Below, one piece after another: positions 36,886-44,694 of a stretch of DNA of 64,000 nucleotides. The notes below the pieces were generated by a model, which had not been told where the DNA came from, did no database searches, and worked only from the letters and a program-made list of their open reading frames with translations. A program made the translations under genes and the position numbers. Each line of letters starts with the position of its first letter. Position 1 is the stretch's first letter. The stretch comes from Roseovarius indicus (GTDB taxonomy: Bacteria; Pseudomonadota; Alphaproteobacteria; Rhodobacterales; Rhodobacteraceae): positions 4,402,001 to 4,466,000 of the forward strand of contig NZ_CP031598.1 in the NCBI RefSeq assembly GCF_008728195.1, written 5' to 3'.

Positions 36886-37573
36886 ACGTCTCCACCCGGG
36901 CCCGCGCCTCCGGCGTCTCCGCCACAAGCGCCTCACCGTCGTCATAGGCGCGCCGCCGCCAGCCTTCCATCACCGGCACCCAGATGCGCCGCAGCACGAT
37001 CAGCCCCCGCCCGTAACCTCCCAGCACAGCCCACCGCCAGCCCGATTGCCTCTGCCGGTGCCAGTCGACATAATCAAGCGCCGCCTTGAGAAAGGCCCGC
37101 GCCGAAAGCGACCCGACAAACTGTTCCCGGTCGATCACCGGGATCGTCAGGCGCCCCGCCTCGACCTCCCTCAGAACCTGCGCAATCGCGATCCCCAGAT
37201 CGTGCCGGATATGCGCCCTTGCCCCCAGCGAGATCAGCGCAAGATGCGCCGAGATCGGCGACCGCATCGTCAGCCGCCGCGCCAGCCGGTGATACATCCG
37301 CCATTGCCTCGGCACCTGCCGCACGGGCGTCTCGAGATGCCGCAGCACCCCCTCCTCGTAAAGCGCGTAAAACCGCGGGATCACCGCATGGGCAAACTCC
37401 GGCGCCTCGCTCTCCGCCAACTCCGCAAGCCAGTGCCGCGTCGTTTGCACATAAAGCCCGGCAAACAGCGAATGCACCCGGCCATTCCGGTCGTCTTCCA
37501 TGTCAAGAAAGCGCTGCATGTCCGCCTCGATCCGACCAAGGATCGCCTCGGCCCCGCAGCGCTCTGCCGTCAT
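36866..37573 (-). CDS. DUF5995-like hypothetical protein
   Basis: 235 aa from the ATG at 37573, which overlaps the stop of the CruF-like gene (ATGA); a longer frame upstream is a shadow of that gene. It is an all-helical, Arg-rich soluble protein, with HSLFAGLYVQTTRHWLAEL near 35-55, FAHAVIPRFYALYEEGVLRHL near 65-85 and LISLGARAHIRHDLGIAIAQVL near 120-140. The His/Asp-containing helix NLGARAHIxxDL is reminiscent of DUF5995 proteins, which are of unknown function. That assignment is from memory and only moderate. Coupling to the carotenoid hydratase homologue suggests a shared process. Confidence 0.6.
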   Translation of the reverse strand: MTAERCGAEAILGRIEADMQRFLDMEDDRNGRVHSLFAGLYVQTTRHWLAELAESEAPEFAHAVIPRFYALYEEGVLRHLETPVRQVPRQWRMYHRLARRLTMRSPISAHLALISLGARAHIRHDLGIAIAQVLREVEAGRLTIPVIDREQFVGSLSARAFLKAALDYVDWHRQRQSGWRWAVLGGYGRGLIVLRRIWVPVMEGWRRRAYDDGEALVAETPEARARVETFRPAEP

Positions 37574-38493
37574 GACGCCTGCCGCCGGCCCGGCGACACC
37601 GGCCGCTCGACCGGCACGCCCCGCGGGCGGCACGCGGCCCAGATCCCGCCCAGCGCCAGCGGCACCATCGTCAGCAGGCACACCGTCGCCGCCCCGCTGA
37701 ACAGCGCATCAACCGCCACATCGCCGCCGTTCACCTGCGCCACAAGCCCCACCGCCGTGCCGGTGAACGGGTTCAGCAGATACTCCCCGGCAAAAGCCGC
37801 ATAGGCCAGCGGCACCGACAGCCAGAACGCCCGCCCTTCGGGCTCGGCAGGCCATCCCTCCGGCGTCCGGCGCCGCAGGTACACCGCGAAGCTCTGGAAC
37901 ATCAGCCATGTCACCCCGAACCAGCCAAGGTAATTGCTGACCGGCACGCCGAAATGCGGCCCCCCGTCGATCCAGACCCAGCGCTGCTCGACCGTCGAGC
38001 GCAGGATATCCATCGACAGGTCCCACGTCACCATCGCCCCCGCCGCCAGCAGCGGCACCGCGAACAGCCCCACCCGGTCCGGCCGCGCGCCCCGCCGGCC
38101 AAGCAACAGCGTCGCCAGCGACCACGACAGGTACGCCATCAGGAAATAGGCCGGCAGCACGAAGACCGGCACATGCCACAGGAAGGGCGCCATCACCTCG
38201 GTGTAGTGGTACCGCCCGAAGGGAAAGCCCGTCAGAACGCTGACCGTCTCGAAGACCCAGGCGATGACGAACACGATCAGCGTGAACCGCCACAGCGCCT
38301 CGCCCCCGTAGCGCCGTCGTCCGTGCAGGATGACGAAGGCGATCATCGCCGTCGCGACCAGCGCCGGCGAATACTCCTTCAGCCACCCGCCGGGCGCCCC
38401 CAGCGCATATAATGCGTTGCCGGTCCAAGCAGCGAACGCCAGAAAAAGGAACAACCCGGAACGGCCAGGCGCGCCGCGAAATGCTCTTTTCAC
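37570..38493 (-). CDS. CruF-type carotenoid hydratase homologue (PF04240 family membrane protein)
   Basis: 307 aa with seven or eight membrane segments. The family hallmarks are visible: GFPFGRYHYTEVMAPFLWHVPVFVLPAYFLMAYLS near 90-125, WDLSMDILRS near 158 and WVWIDGGPHFGVPVSNYLGWF near 172-192. These match the conserved FGxYxYT, D.xM and W.W...G.xFGVP..N..GW patterns of CruF and bisanhydrobacterioruberin hydratase, which add water to carotenoid 1,2-double bonds. Other carotenoid genes are not in the window, so the substrate is open. Coupled by 4 bp to the DUF5995-like gene and 134 bp behind the outer-membrane barrel gene. Confidence 0.75.
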   Translation of the reverse strand: MKRAFRGAPGRSGLFLFLAFAAWTGNALYALGAPGGWLKEYSPALVATAMIAFVILHGRRRYGGEALWRFTLIVFVIAWVFETVSVLTGFPFGRYHYTEVMAPFLWHVPVFVLPAYFLMAYLSWSLATLLLGRRGARPDRVGLFAVPLLAAGAMVTWDLSMDILRSTVEQRWVWIDGGPHFGVPVSNYLGWFGVTWLMFQSFAVYLRRRTPEGWPAEPEGRAFWLSVPLAYAAFAGEYLLNPFTGTAVGLVAQVNGGDVAVDALFSGAATVCLLTMVPLALGGIWAACRPRGVPVERPVSPGRRQAS

Positions 38494-38627
38494 AATGTAT
38501 CCTCCAAGTTCGGCCGCATCCCCACGGTCCGTGCCAAGAGAAAGGTATCAGGTTACCCTACGTCAATTTCAGCCCCCGGTCCATCCTTCGCAGGCCCTGG
38601 CCCGCCCGAACGTCCCGGCATCGGGCC

Positions 38628-39989
38628 TCAGAAGAAGTAGGTGAGTTTCAACTCGTAATAATCGTCCCGCGTCAGCAGTGAGAGCGGGTCGAAAAAGCCA
38701 CCAAAATCAACCTGCGTGGCCGAAAAACTGATCTGCGTGCTGTCGGTCAGGCGCGACGAGATATCCAGCATGTAGACATCCCCCCCGTTGCCCATGTCAA
38801 ACAGACCCGACAGCGTGATCGACGACATCAGCCGGTTGTTGAAATCGTAGCGCGCACTGACAAAGACATCGTCGTCGAACACCGTGAACGGCTGCAGGTT
38901 CGACCGGTCGTCATAGGTGTATTCCGCCGCCAGCGTCAGCGCGCCGGGCGTGCCGAAGGCCTGGTTGAACCGGTATTCCACCCCCGCAACCCCCAGGAAG
39001 TAATCCTCGTTCTGGGCAAAGCGCTGCGCCCCCTCGAACTTCCAGACCCAGTTGCCGGTGGCATAGGCCAGCTCGACACCGACCTGCTCGATCTCCTGGT
39101 AATAGGGCACCGCGCCCACGCTCGCGCCCGATAGCAGGAACAGCTGCGTCGGCAACGGCGCGTTCAGAAAGACCTGGCCCGCCAGCGGCAATTGCGACCC
39201 GGGCCGCAGCCCCGCATAGCTGGCAAGGATGCTCCGGTTGACCGCGTTACAGGTCGGCACGCTGACCGGGAACCGGCGATTGGCACAACCCGGCAGGAAG
39301 ACCGGCGTCCGGTCAGTCCCGTTGAAATACGAAACCGCGTAATCCAGCGACCCGTTCCCGATACCCACCGTGTTGGTGTTGCGGAACGCGAAATCGATCT
39401 TGTCCGAGGACTTCTCGAAAATGGCCACATCGTCATCCGGCACCACGATGAACCGCGGCCGCGACGAGGTCGTGCCCAGGTCCGGCTCGCGGAAGCCGAA
39501 CAGCCCGTAGAAACTGAACGTCCCAAGCGCACCGCTCTCGAAGTTCACGTTCACCATCGGCTGACCCAACTTGCGGGTCTCGTCGAACCGGCCGAAATTG
39601 TCGTTCTGGTTGATGATGTTGACGGGGTTGTACGACTCCGCCACCCCCCAGAACACGATATCGCTGCCTACCAGAACGCTCCACCGGTCGCCGCCGGTCA
39701 GCAGATAGGCCTTCTGGATGTCGACAAGCTCGCTGCCCGTCCGGCTGTCGGCCCGCCCGTAAACCTCGAACTCCGCCTCGGCAAAGCCGAGATCGGTGCG
39801 AAACCCGAACCGGCCCTCGGGAATATACGACGTCCCCGACGATGGCTGCCCGAAGAAAAGCCCGTCATCCTCGTAATACCGCGCCGTGAGGCTCAGTTCC
39901 CCGCTGAAAGAAAGCTCCTCGGCCTGACCGGGCATACCAACGCCCGCAACACATGCAACCAAACCCAGTAATTTGAGTGATTTGAACAT
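38628..39989 (-). CDS. Outer-membrane beta-barrel protein of an MMPL transport system
   Basis: 453 aa from the ATG at 39989 (GGAGG before it; an ATG 8 codons earlier has no such site). A signal peptide ends at GQA-EE near residue 24. The rest alternates polar and hydrophobic residues in amphipathic strands (LSLTARYYEDD, AEFEVYGRAD, WVWKFEGAQRF, LTLAAEYTYDD, VFVSARYDFNN) and ends in ELKLTYFF, a C-terminal aromatic that fits the outer-membrane insertion signal. It is the last of three genes MMPL / LolA-like / barrel and presumably gives the outer-membrane end of that route. The cargo is not evident. Confidence 0.85.
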   Translation of the reverse strand: MFKSLKLLGLVACVAGVGMPGQAEELSFSGELSLTARYYEDDGLFFGQPSSGTSYIPEGRFGFRTDLGFAEAEFEVYGRADSRTGSELVDIQKAYLLTGGDRWSVLVGSDIVFWGVAESYNPVNIINQNDNFGRFDETRKLGQPMVNVNFESGALGTFSFYGLFGFREPDLGTTSSRPRFIVVPDDDVAIFEKSSDKIDFAFRNTNTVGIGNGSLDYAVSYFNGTDRTPVFLPGCANRRFPVSVPTCNAVNRSILASYAGLRPGSQLPLAGQVFLNAPLPTQLFLLSGASVGAVPYYQEIEQVGVELAYATGNWVWKFEGAQRFAQNEDYFLGVAGVEYRFNQAFGTPGALTLAAEYTYDDRSNLQPFTVFDDDVFVSARYDFNNRLMSSITLSGLFDMGNGGDVYMLDISSRLTDSTQISFSATQVDFGGFFDPLSLLTRDDYYELKLTYFF

Positions 39990-40022
39990 TGTTGTCCCTC
40001 CGTTCTCTTTCACGTCCCCGTA

Positions 40023-40811
40023 TCATTGCGTCAGCGCATGCCGACTGAACTCCCTTTCCGATAACCCCACGTTGAAACGATAGTTGGACCAGTTGAGCAC
40101 CGTGCTCTTGCCCGTCAGGTGGTTGACCATCACCATCCGCGACGGGCGCCAGTACCGGCCCTGGTATTGCCGGTACCCCCCAAATGTCAGTGTCTTCAAA
40201 AGCTGCCCGCGACGGTCATAGAACTGCACCGCCTGGTAACGATAGGCGCTGGTGTCGATCCACGCCACCTGCCGGGAATAGCCCGAGCGGTGCTTCGGCA
40301 CCCGCGAAAGCACGTGGCACGTCCCCTGTCCCGTGGGGCACCCGCCATCGGAAACCCAGGTATGGCTGTAATTGCCCGCCTCCTGGTCGACCATGTCCTC
40401 ATACGAGAACTCGCTGCCCACGAACGATCCGCTGCGCCCGGCCCCGGTCACCTTCTTCACCCGGCCGACCGACGGCAGGTAAAGCCACTGGTCATCCGCC
40501 CGCCCGGCGTAACTATGCGTCAGCAACGAGGTATCGCGGATATCGCCGGGCCATTCGAACTCCAGAATGGTCATCTGCGCCGAACCGCCCCGCCCTTCCC
40601 GCGTCTTGGTGGTGAAGCGTCGCTTGCTCTGCTGGCCCCGCGACGTCTTGAGGATCATCTCGCCATCGACAACCAGGTCGCCGAACCCGTCATCCGCCCG
40701 GTCGGCCATCTGCGCGATGCGCGTGCCCTTCTGCGCGGCAGTCTCGGCCATGGCGCCGGTCGCCACGACCGCCGCGAAGAGACTTACCAGAATGCAGTGC
40801 AAGACCTTCAT
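40023..40811 (-). CDS. LolA-like periplasmic protein (outer membrane lipoprotein-sorting type, PF17131-like)
   Basis: 262 aa with a signal peptide ending AMA-ET near 22. The mature protein reads as a half-barrel: DGEMILKTSRGQQSKRRFTTKTRE, WLYLPSVGRVKKVTGAGRSGSFVGSEFSYEDM, then TLTFGGYRQYQGRYWRPSRMVMVNHLTGKST. This matches the family of LolA-like proteins found next to MMPL transporters, thought to carry a lipid across the periplasm. One Cys pair (CPTGQGTC) may form a disulfide. It starts in the MMPL stop (ATGA) and the barrel gene follows 33 bp later. Confidence 0.85.
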   Translation of the reverse strand: MKVLHCILVSLFAAVVATGAMAETAAQKGTRIAQMADRADDGFGDLVVDGEMILKTSRGQQSKRRFTTKTREGRGGSAQMTILEFEWPGDIRDTSLLTHSYAGRADDQWLYLPSVGRVKKVTGAGRSGSFVGSEFSYEDMVDQEAGNYSHTWVSDGGCPTGQGTCHVLSRVPKHRSGYSRQVAWIDTSAYRYQAVQFYDRRGQLLKTLTFGGYRQYQGRYWRPSRMVMVNHLTGKSTVLNWSNYRFNVGLSEREFSRHALTQ

Positions 40812-43126
40812 GACCTGGCCTTTTTCAATACCGCCGGCAAAAGCACCAAGTCCGTCACCAGCGCAAGCGCGACGACGACGGCGCTCAGGCTGCCGATATG
40901 CTTGTTAATCGCAAATCCCGATTGTGTCATTATGACAAATCCGCTCATTATGGCAATCGATGTGACCATCAGGGCGGTACCAACCTTCCGGAATGTGTCC
41001 CTCAGAGCATCCTCACGCCCCAATCCGGTGCGCAACGCCCGCTGATAGTGCATCAGGACATGCACCGTATCATCGACCACGATCCCGAAGGTCATCGTCG
41101 TCACCACGGTCGAGCCAAGGTTCACGTCGCCGTTCAGCCACCCCCAGAACCCGAACCCCAGAAGCGCCGGCAGGACGTTGGGCACAAGGCTCAGCGCCCC
41201 GAGCTTCAGGTCGCGCAGCGTCAGCATCAGGATCCCCGACACCAGCACCAGCACGGTCAGCATCCCCCAGATCATCGCCGTGTTGTTGCGCCGCGACAGC
41301 TCGGCAAAGGCCACGCCGACACTCACGGCCTTGGTCGCGATCTCGGGCGTATTGGCCTCCATCCACCCCTCGGCCTTCAGCGCGAACCGGTGAATGTCCT
41401 GCCCGCTGGCATCTTCCAGCACCGCGATCAGCCGGGTCTTCGTCCGCCCGATATCGAGCATCTGGTTCATGTCCTGCCCGGGCGGCAGCGACAGCTCGTA
41501 CAGCATCATCGCCTGCGCGTTGGCCTCCTGGCTGTCGGCAATGCGATAGGCGTTGGGGTCGTCGCCCCCCAGCGTCCGGTTCAGCCGCTTCAGCACGTCG
41601 GTGATCGAGCCCACGAACACCACCTTCTCCTGCGTCCGCAGCCAGTCGGCGAACCGGTCCGCCTCCCGCAAAAACTCGGGCGAGAACACGCTCTCCCCCT
41701 CCGGGCTCTCCAGCGAGAATTGCACCGTCTCCATCCCCGTCAGGTGCCGCTCGATCGCGTCGCTGTCGCGGCGGAACTCGAAGCTTTCGTCGAAATACCT
41801 CAGCGGATTGTCGTTGAATCGGATCTGGCTCAACCCCGTCGCCGCCACGGCGATCAGCGCCGCGAAGACGATCAATATCGTGCCGGCCCGCGCCTGCGTG
41901 CCCCGCGCCAACGCCTCCAGCCACTTGGCCGGCACCCGCACGGGCCGAAACCGGAAATCCGGGCACCGCTTCATGATCGCCGGCAATATCAGCGCGGTCA
42001 GCAACCAGCCCACGATGATCCCGAAGGCCACGATATTGCCCATCTCGGCCAGCGGCGGCGATTCCGAGAAGTTGAGGCACAGGAAACCCGCCGCCGTGGT
42101 GATATTGGCCACCGCCACCGCCGCGAGGTTTTCCTCGAAGGCGCCCTGTACCGCCCGGTCGCCCGCCACCCCCGCATTCAGCCGCCGCGTCCAGGACAGC
42201 ACCAAGTGCACGCAGGACGCCGCCACCAGCACCATCACCGCCAGCGGGCTCGTCGCCGTCGCGGGAATAAGCTCGATACCCGCCCAACCGGCAAACCCCA
42301 TCGTCGCCAGCGTCCCGCTGAAGGTGATCAGCGCCGTGCCCAGCCACCCCGCGACCGACCCCAGCCCGAGGATCATCAGCAGCGTCACCACCACGAACGC
42401 CACCGGGATCAGCGTGAATAAATCCCGCTTCGTCGCCTCGTTGAACGTCAGGTCGCCTATGATCCCGCCGCTCAGCAGGATATCAAGCTCGGGCGCCGCC
42501 GCCTGCCAGGCGGCCTTCATCTCCCGCGCCTGCTCGGCGGCGTCGTGCACCACCCCGTCCTGCCCGTTGGGCAGGGCCAAGTTGACATGAATACCCAGCG
42601 CCCGCCCGTCTTCCGAAACCAGCCGGTTGACCAGCTCGGGCGAGGCCAGCGCAATCCGCCCGATCCGCTCGGCCGCCGCCGCGTCGATCTCGAGGTCCGG
42701 CGGGATCAACTCCTCGACGATGATCTCGTCACCCTGGGCCCGGCTGTGGCTGTAATTCGCCAGCGACTCCACCCGCAGCGCATAGGGCAGCTGCCACGCA
42801 TCTTCGGTAAACGCCTTCAGCTGCTCCAGCATCTCGGGCGTGAACGCGCTGTCTTCACTCACCAGCGCAAAGAACACCGTGTCCGCATTGGCATAGGTAT
42901 CCTCCAGCCGCAGCACGGCGTCGATCTCGGGGTTGTCCCCGCCGAAGAAATTGCGATTGTCCGACGCCAGCTCGAGGTTGCGCAGCCCAAGCGCCACCAA
43001 CCCGATCAGCACCACCCCCAGAAGAAACGCCAGCAGGTCATACCGCACCAGCCAGCGCGCAATAGCCTTGGCCAGCGGATGCGCCCCGCTGTCCTCCATT
43101 TCGTCTGGCGGCAAATCTCTCGTCAT
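40808..43126 (-). CDS. MMPL/RND-family inner-membrane transporter
   Basis: 772 aa from the ATG at 43126. An in-frame GTG at 43150 lies inside a terminator-like hairpin and is rejected, and an ATG at 43099 is also possible. Two RND halves are seen: TM1 LLAFLLGVVLIGLVALG, a periplasmic domain, TM block DLFTLIPVAFVVVTLLMILG to about 390, a second domain and a final block with FGIVVDDTVHVLMHYQRAL near 700, where GxxxDD is the proton-relay Asp pair of MMPL proteins. Such proteins (for example HpnN, MmpL) move lipids. Here it is coupled to a LolA-like carrier and a barrel, so lipid export to the outer membrane is likely. Confidence 0.88.
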   Translation of the reverse strand: MTRDLPPDEMEDSGAHPLAKAIARWLVRYDLLAFLLGVVLIGLVALGLRNLELASDNRNFFGGDNPEIDAVLRLEDTYANADTVFFALVSEDSAFTPEMLEQLKAFTEDAWQLPYALRVESLANYSHSRAQGDEIIVEELIPPDLEIDAAAAERIGRIALASPELVNRLVSEDGRALGIHVNLALPNGQDGVVHDAAEQAREMKAAWQAAAPELDILLSGGIIGDLTFNEATKRDLFTLIPVAFVVVTLLMILGLGSVAGWLGTALITFSGTLATMGFAGWAGIELIPATATSPLAVMVLVAASCVHLVLSWTRRLNAGVAGDRAVQGAFEENLAAVAVANITTAAGFLCLNFSESPPLAEMGNIVAFGIIVGWLLTALILPAIMKRCPDFRFRPVRVPAKWLEALARGTQARAGTILIVFAALIAVAATGLSQIRFNDNPLRYFDESFEFRRDSDAIERHLTGMETVQFSLESPEGESVFSPEFLREADRFADWLRTQEKVVFVGSITDVLKRLNRTLGGDDPNAYRIADSQEANAQAMMLYELSLPPGQDMNQMLDIGRTKTRLIAVLEDASGQDIHRFALKAEGWMEANTPEIATKAVSVGVAFAELSRRNNTAMIWGMLTVLVLVSGILMLTLRDLKLGALSLVPNVLPALLGFGFWGWLNGDVNLGSTVVTTMTFGIVVDDTVHVLMHYQRALRTGLGREDALRDTFRKVGTALMVTSIAIMSGFVIMTQSGFAINKHIGSLSAVVVALALVTDLVLLPAVLKKARS

Positions 43127-43138
43127 CAAACCGCGGGC

Positions 43139-43162
43139 AAAAAAGGGCACCCCGAAACGGGG
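43139..43162 (-). terminator. Short hairpin with T-run behind the peptide-importer operon
   Basis: On the minus strand CCCCG-TTT-CGGGG is followed by TGCCC and six Ts. The stem is only 5 bp, so strength is moderate. It lies 80 bp past the end of the C69 dipeptidase gene and just before the MMPL start, and would separate the two operons. Confidence 0.45.
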
Positions 43163-43242
43163 CTTTCCTATTTGTTGCCCACAGAACCGGCCTTTGGGAA
43201 GGGTCTTCCGCAGGTCAGAAGGTCACAGAAGGCCCAGAATGC

Positions 43243-44670
43243 CTACCAAAGCTGCTCCGGCGCCATCGGCTTGCCCTTGAGATTGAGACGTTCCGCCACC
43301 CGAAGCCGCGCCTGCGCCGCATCCGCCAGCGCCACGCAATCGTCCATCGCCACCCGCAGGCAGCGATGGCTGAACTCGCCCATCACCTGCGCGGCAAGCT
43401 TCGCCTCGCCCGCCTCGATCAGGATCTCGGCACTCCGCAGCACATCCGGCACCTCCGCGTTGACCTTCGCCTCCAGCGCCCGCCAATGGTCCCAGACCTC
43501 CGCCAGGATGCTGTCCTGCGCCTGAAACGCCAGGTGCATCAGCCGCTTGAACTGGTAAACCGCCGAATCCGACGTCTCCACCCCCTGCGGCACGTGCGAC
43601 ACCGTGTCGGGGCTCTTCTCTTCCTTCCGGCAATCCAGGAACCGCGCGCTTTCCCCCGTCGTCAGGTAGCGATGCTGCACATAGGCATCCGGCACCGAGG
43701 TCTGCCCCAGGAACACCGGCATCAGCGGCGCCGTCACCGGCCCCACCGCCGCATGCCACATCATCCGCAGCGCATCGTCGCTCGGGTGCACCAGCGGCAC
43801 AACCTGCCCGTAACCGGCGGTATCCCCCGTCAGCCGTTCCGTCTGGATCGACCAGAGCACATCCTCCAGCGTCACCTTCTCCGGCCGCGCCGCCCGCGCC
43901 TTCATCTCGTCCTCGACCCAGGCCACGCCATCCCAGCGCAGCTTGCCGTCGCCATAGATGTCATTCACGTTGAACGGCCCCTCGCCACGCGTGTACCAGC
44001 CCAGCTCGACCGCCGTGTCGATGAAATGGGCGGGAAAGCGGAAATCCTCATTCGGCGCGTCGGGGATCTCCCCGATATACCCCGGCCGCGACGCCCGGAT
44101 GCTGTCCGGCCCCAGCCGCTCGGCACACCAAAGGCCCTTGCCCCCCGCAAACTCGATCACCACCCAGGCCTCCTCCGGATCGGCGATCATGTGGGAATTG
44201 CCGCCATAGGTCGAATAGCCATGCTCCGCGATCAACTGGCCGATCAGCTCGACCCCCTCCCGCGCCGTGCGCGCCCGGTCCACAACGATCCGCGCCAGGT
44301 CCGAATAATTCGGCCCCGTCTGATCCTTCGGCGTCATCTCGATCAGGTCCTTGCGCGACGGCGACCAGATATCGCGCACGGCGACGCCGCATTCGTTCAG
44401 CCCGCCGTTGGTCAGCGGCGCCGGCACGCCAAGGTAGTAGCTATAGCTCACCCGCAGGTTCCGAAGCGTCTCGGCCGCCTGCGGAATCTCGGTCAGGGTC
44501 CCCGGCATATCCGCCTGCGGTGTCACCCCCACGGTGATCGTGCTGCCCGCCTCATGCGACTTGCGCGGGTTGATCTCGAGCCAGTGGCTCGACGGCTCGT
44601 CCCCATACCCGGCCAGGTAGGCCACCCCGTCAGCGGTCAGATTTCGCCCGATATAGATGCCGTAGCTCAT
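43243..44670 (-). CDS. C69-family dipeptidase homologue lacking the N-terminal Cys
   Basis: 475 aa. The layout follows peptidase family C69: an N-terminal strand, then DGVAYLAGYGDE, GGLNECGVAV near 90, GYSTYGGNSHMIADPEEAWVVEFAG-like wording near 150-170 and DVLWSIQTERLTG near 270. In classical members the chain is cut so that a Cys in CTT(I/V)LVG becomes the N-terminal nucleophile. Here the aligned start is MSYGIYIGRN, so Ser2 would be exposed after Met removal and no Cys is near. It is either inactive or uses Ser2. It is 24 bp behind the ATPase gene of a peptide importer, which suits a peptide-cutting role. Confidence 0.85.
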   Translation of the reverse strand: MSYGIYIGRNLTADGVAYLAGYGDEPSSHWLEINPRKSHEAGSTITVGVTPQADMPGTLTEIPQAAETLRNLRVSYSYYLGVPAPLTNGGLNECGVAVRDIWSPSRKDLIEMTPKDQTGPNYSDLARIVVDRARTAREGVELIGQLIAEHGYSTYGGNSHMIADPEEAWVVIEFAGGKGLWCAERLGPDSIRASRPGYIGEIPDAPNEDFRFPAHFIDTAVELGWYTRGEGPFNVNDIYGDGKLRWDGVAWVEDEMKARAARPEKVTLEDVLWSIQTERLTGDTAGYGQVVPLVHPSDDALRMMWHAAVGPVTAPLMPVFLGQTSVPDAYVQHRYLTTGESARFLDCRKEEKSPDTVSHVPQGVETSDSAVYQFKRLMHLAFQAQDSILAEVWDHWRALEAKVNAEVPDVLRSAEILIEAGEAKLAAQVMGEFSHRCLRVAMDDCVALADAAQARLRVAERLNLKGKPMAPEQLW

Positions 44671-44694
44671 GAAGGTCAGTCCCGAAAAGTTATG

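Noticed and set aside
43127..43150. GTG at 43150 as start of the MMPL gene
   Set aside because: It sits in a CCCCG-TTT-CGGGG hairpin followed by six Ts, which looks like the terminator of the upstream operon, and has no ribosome site.
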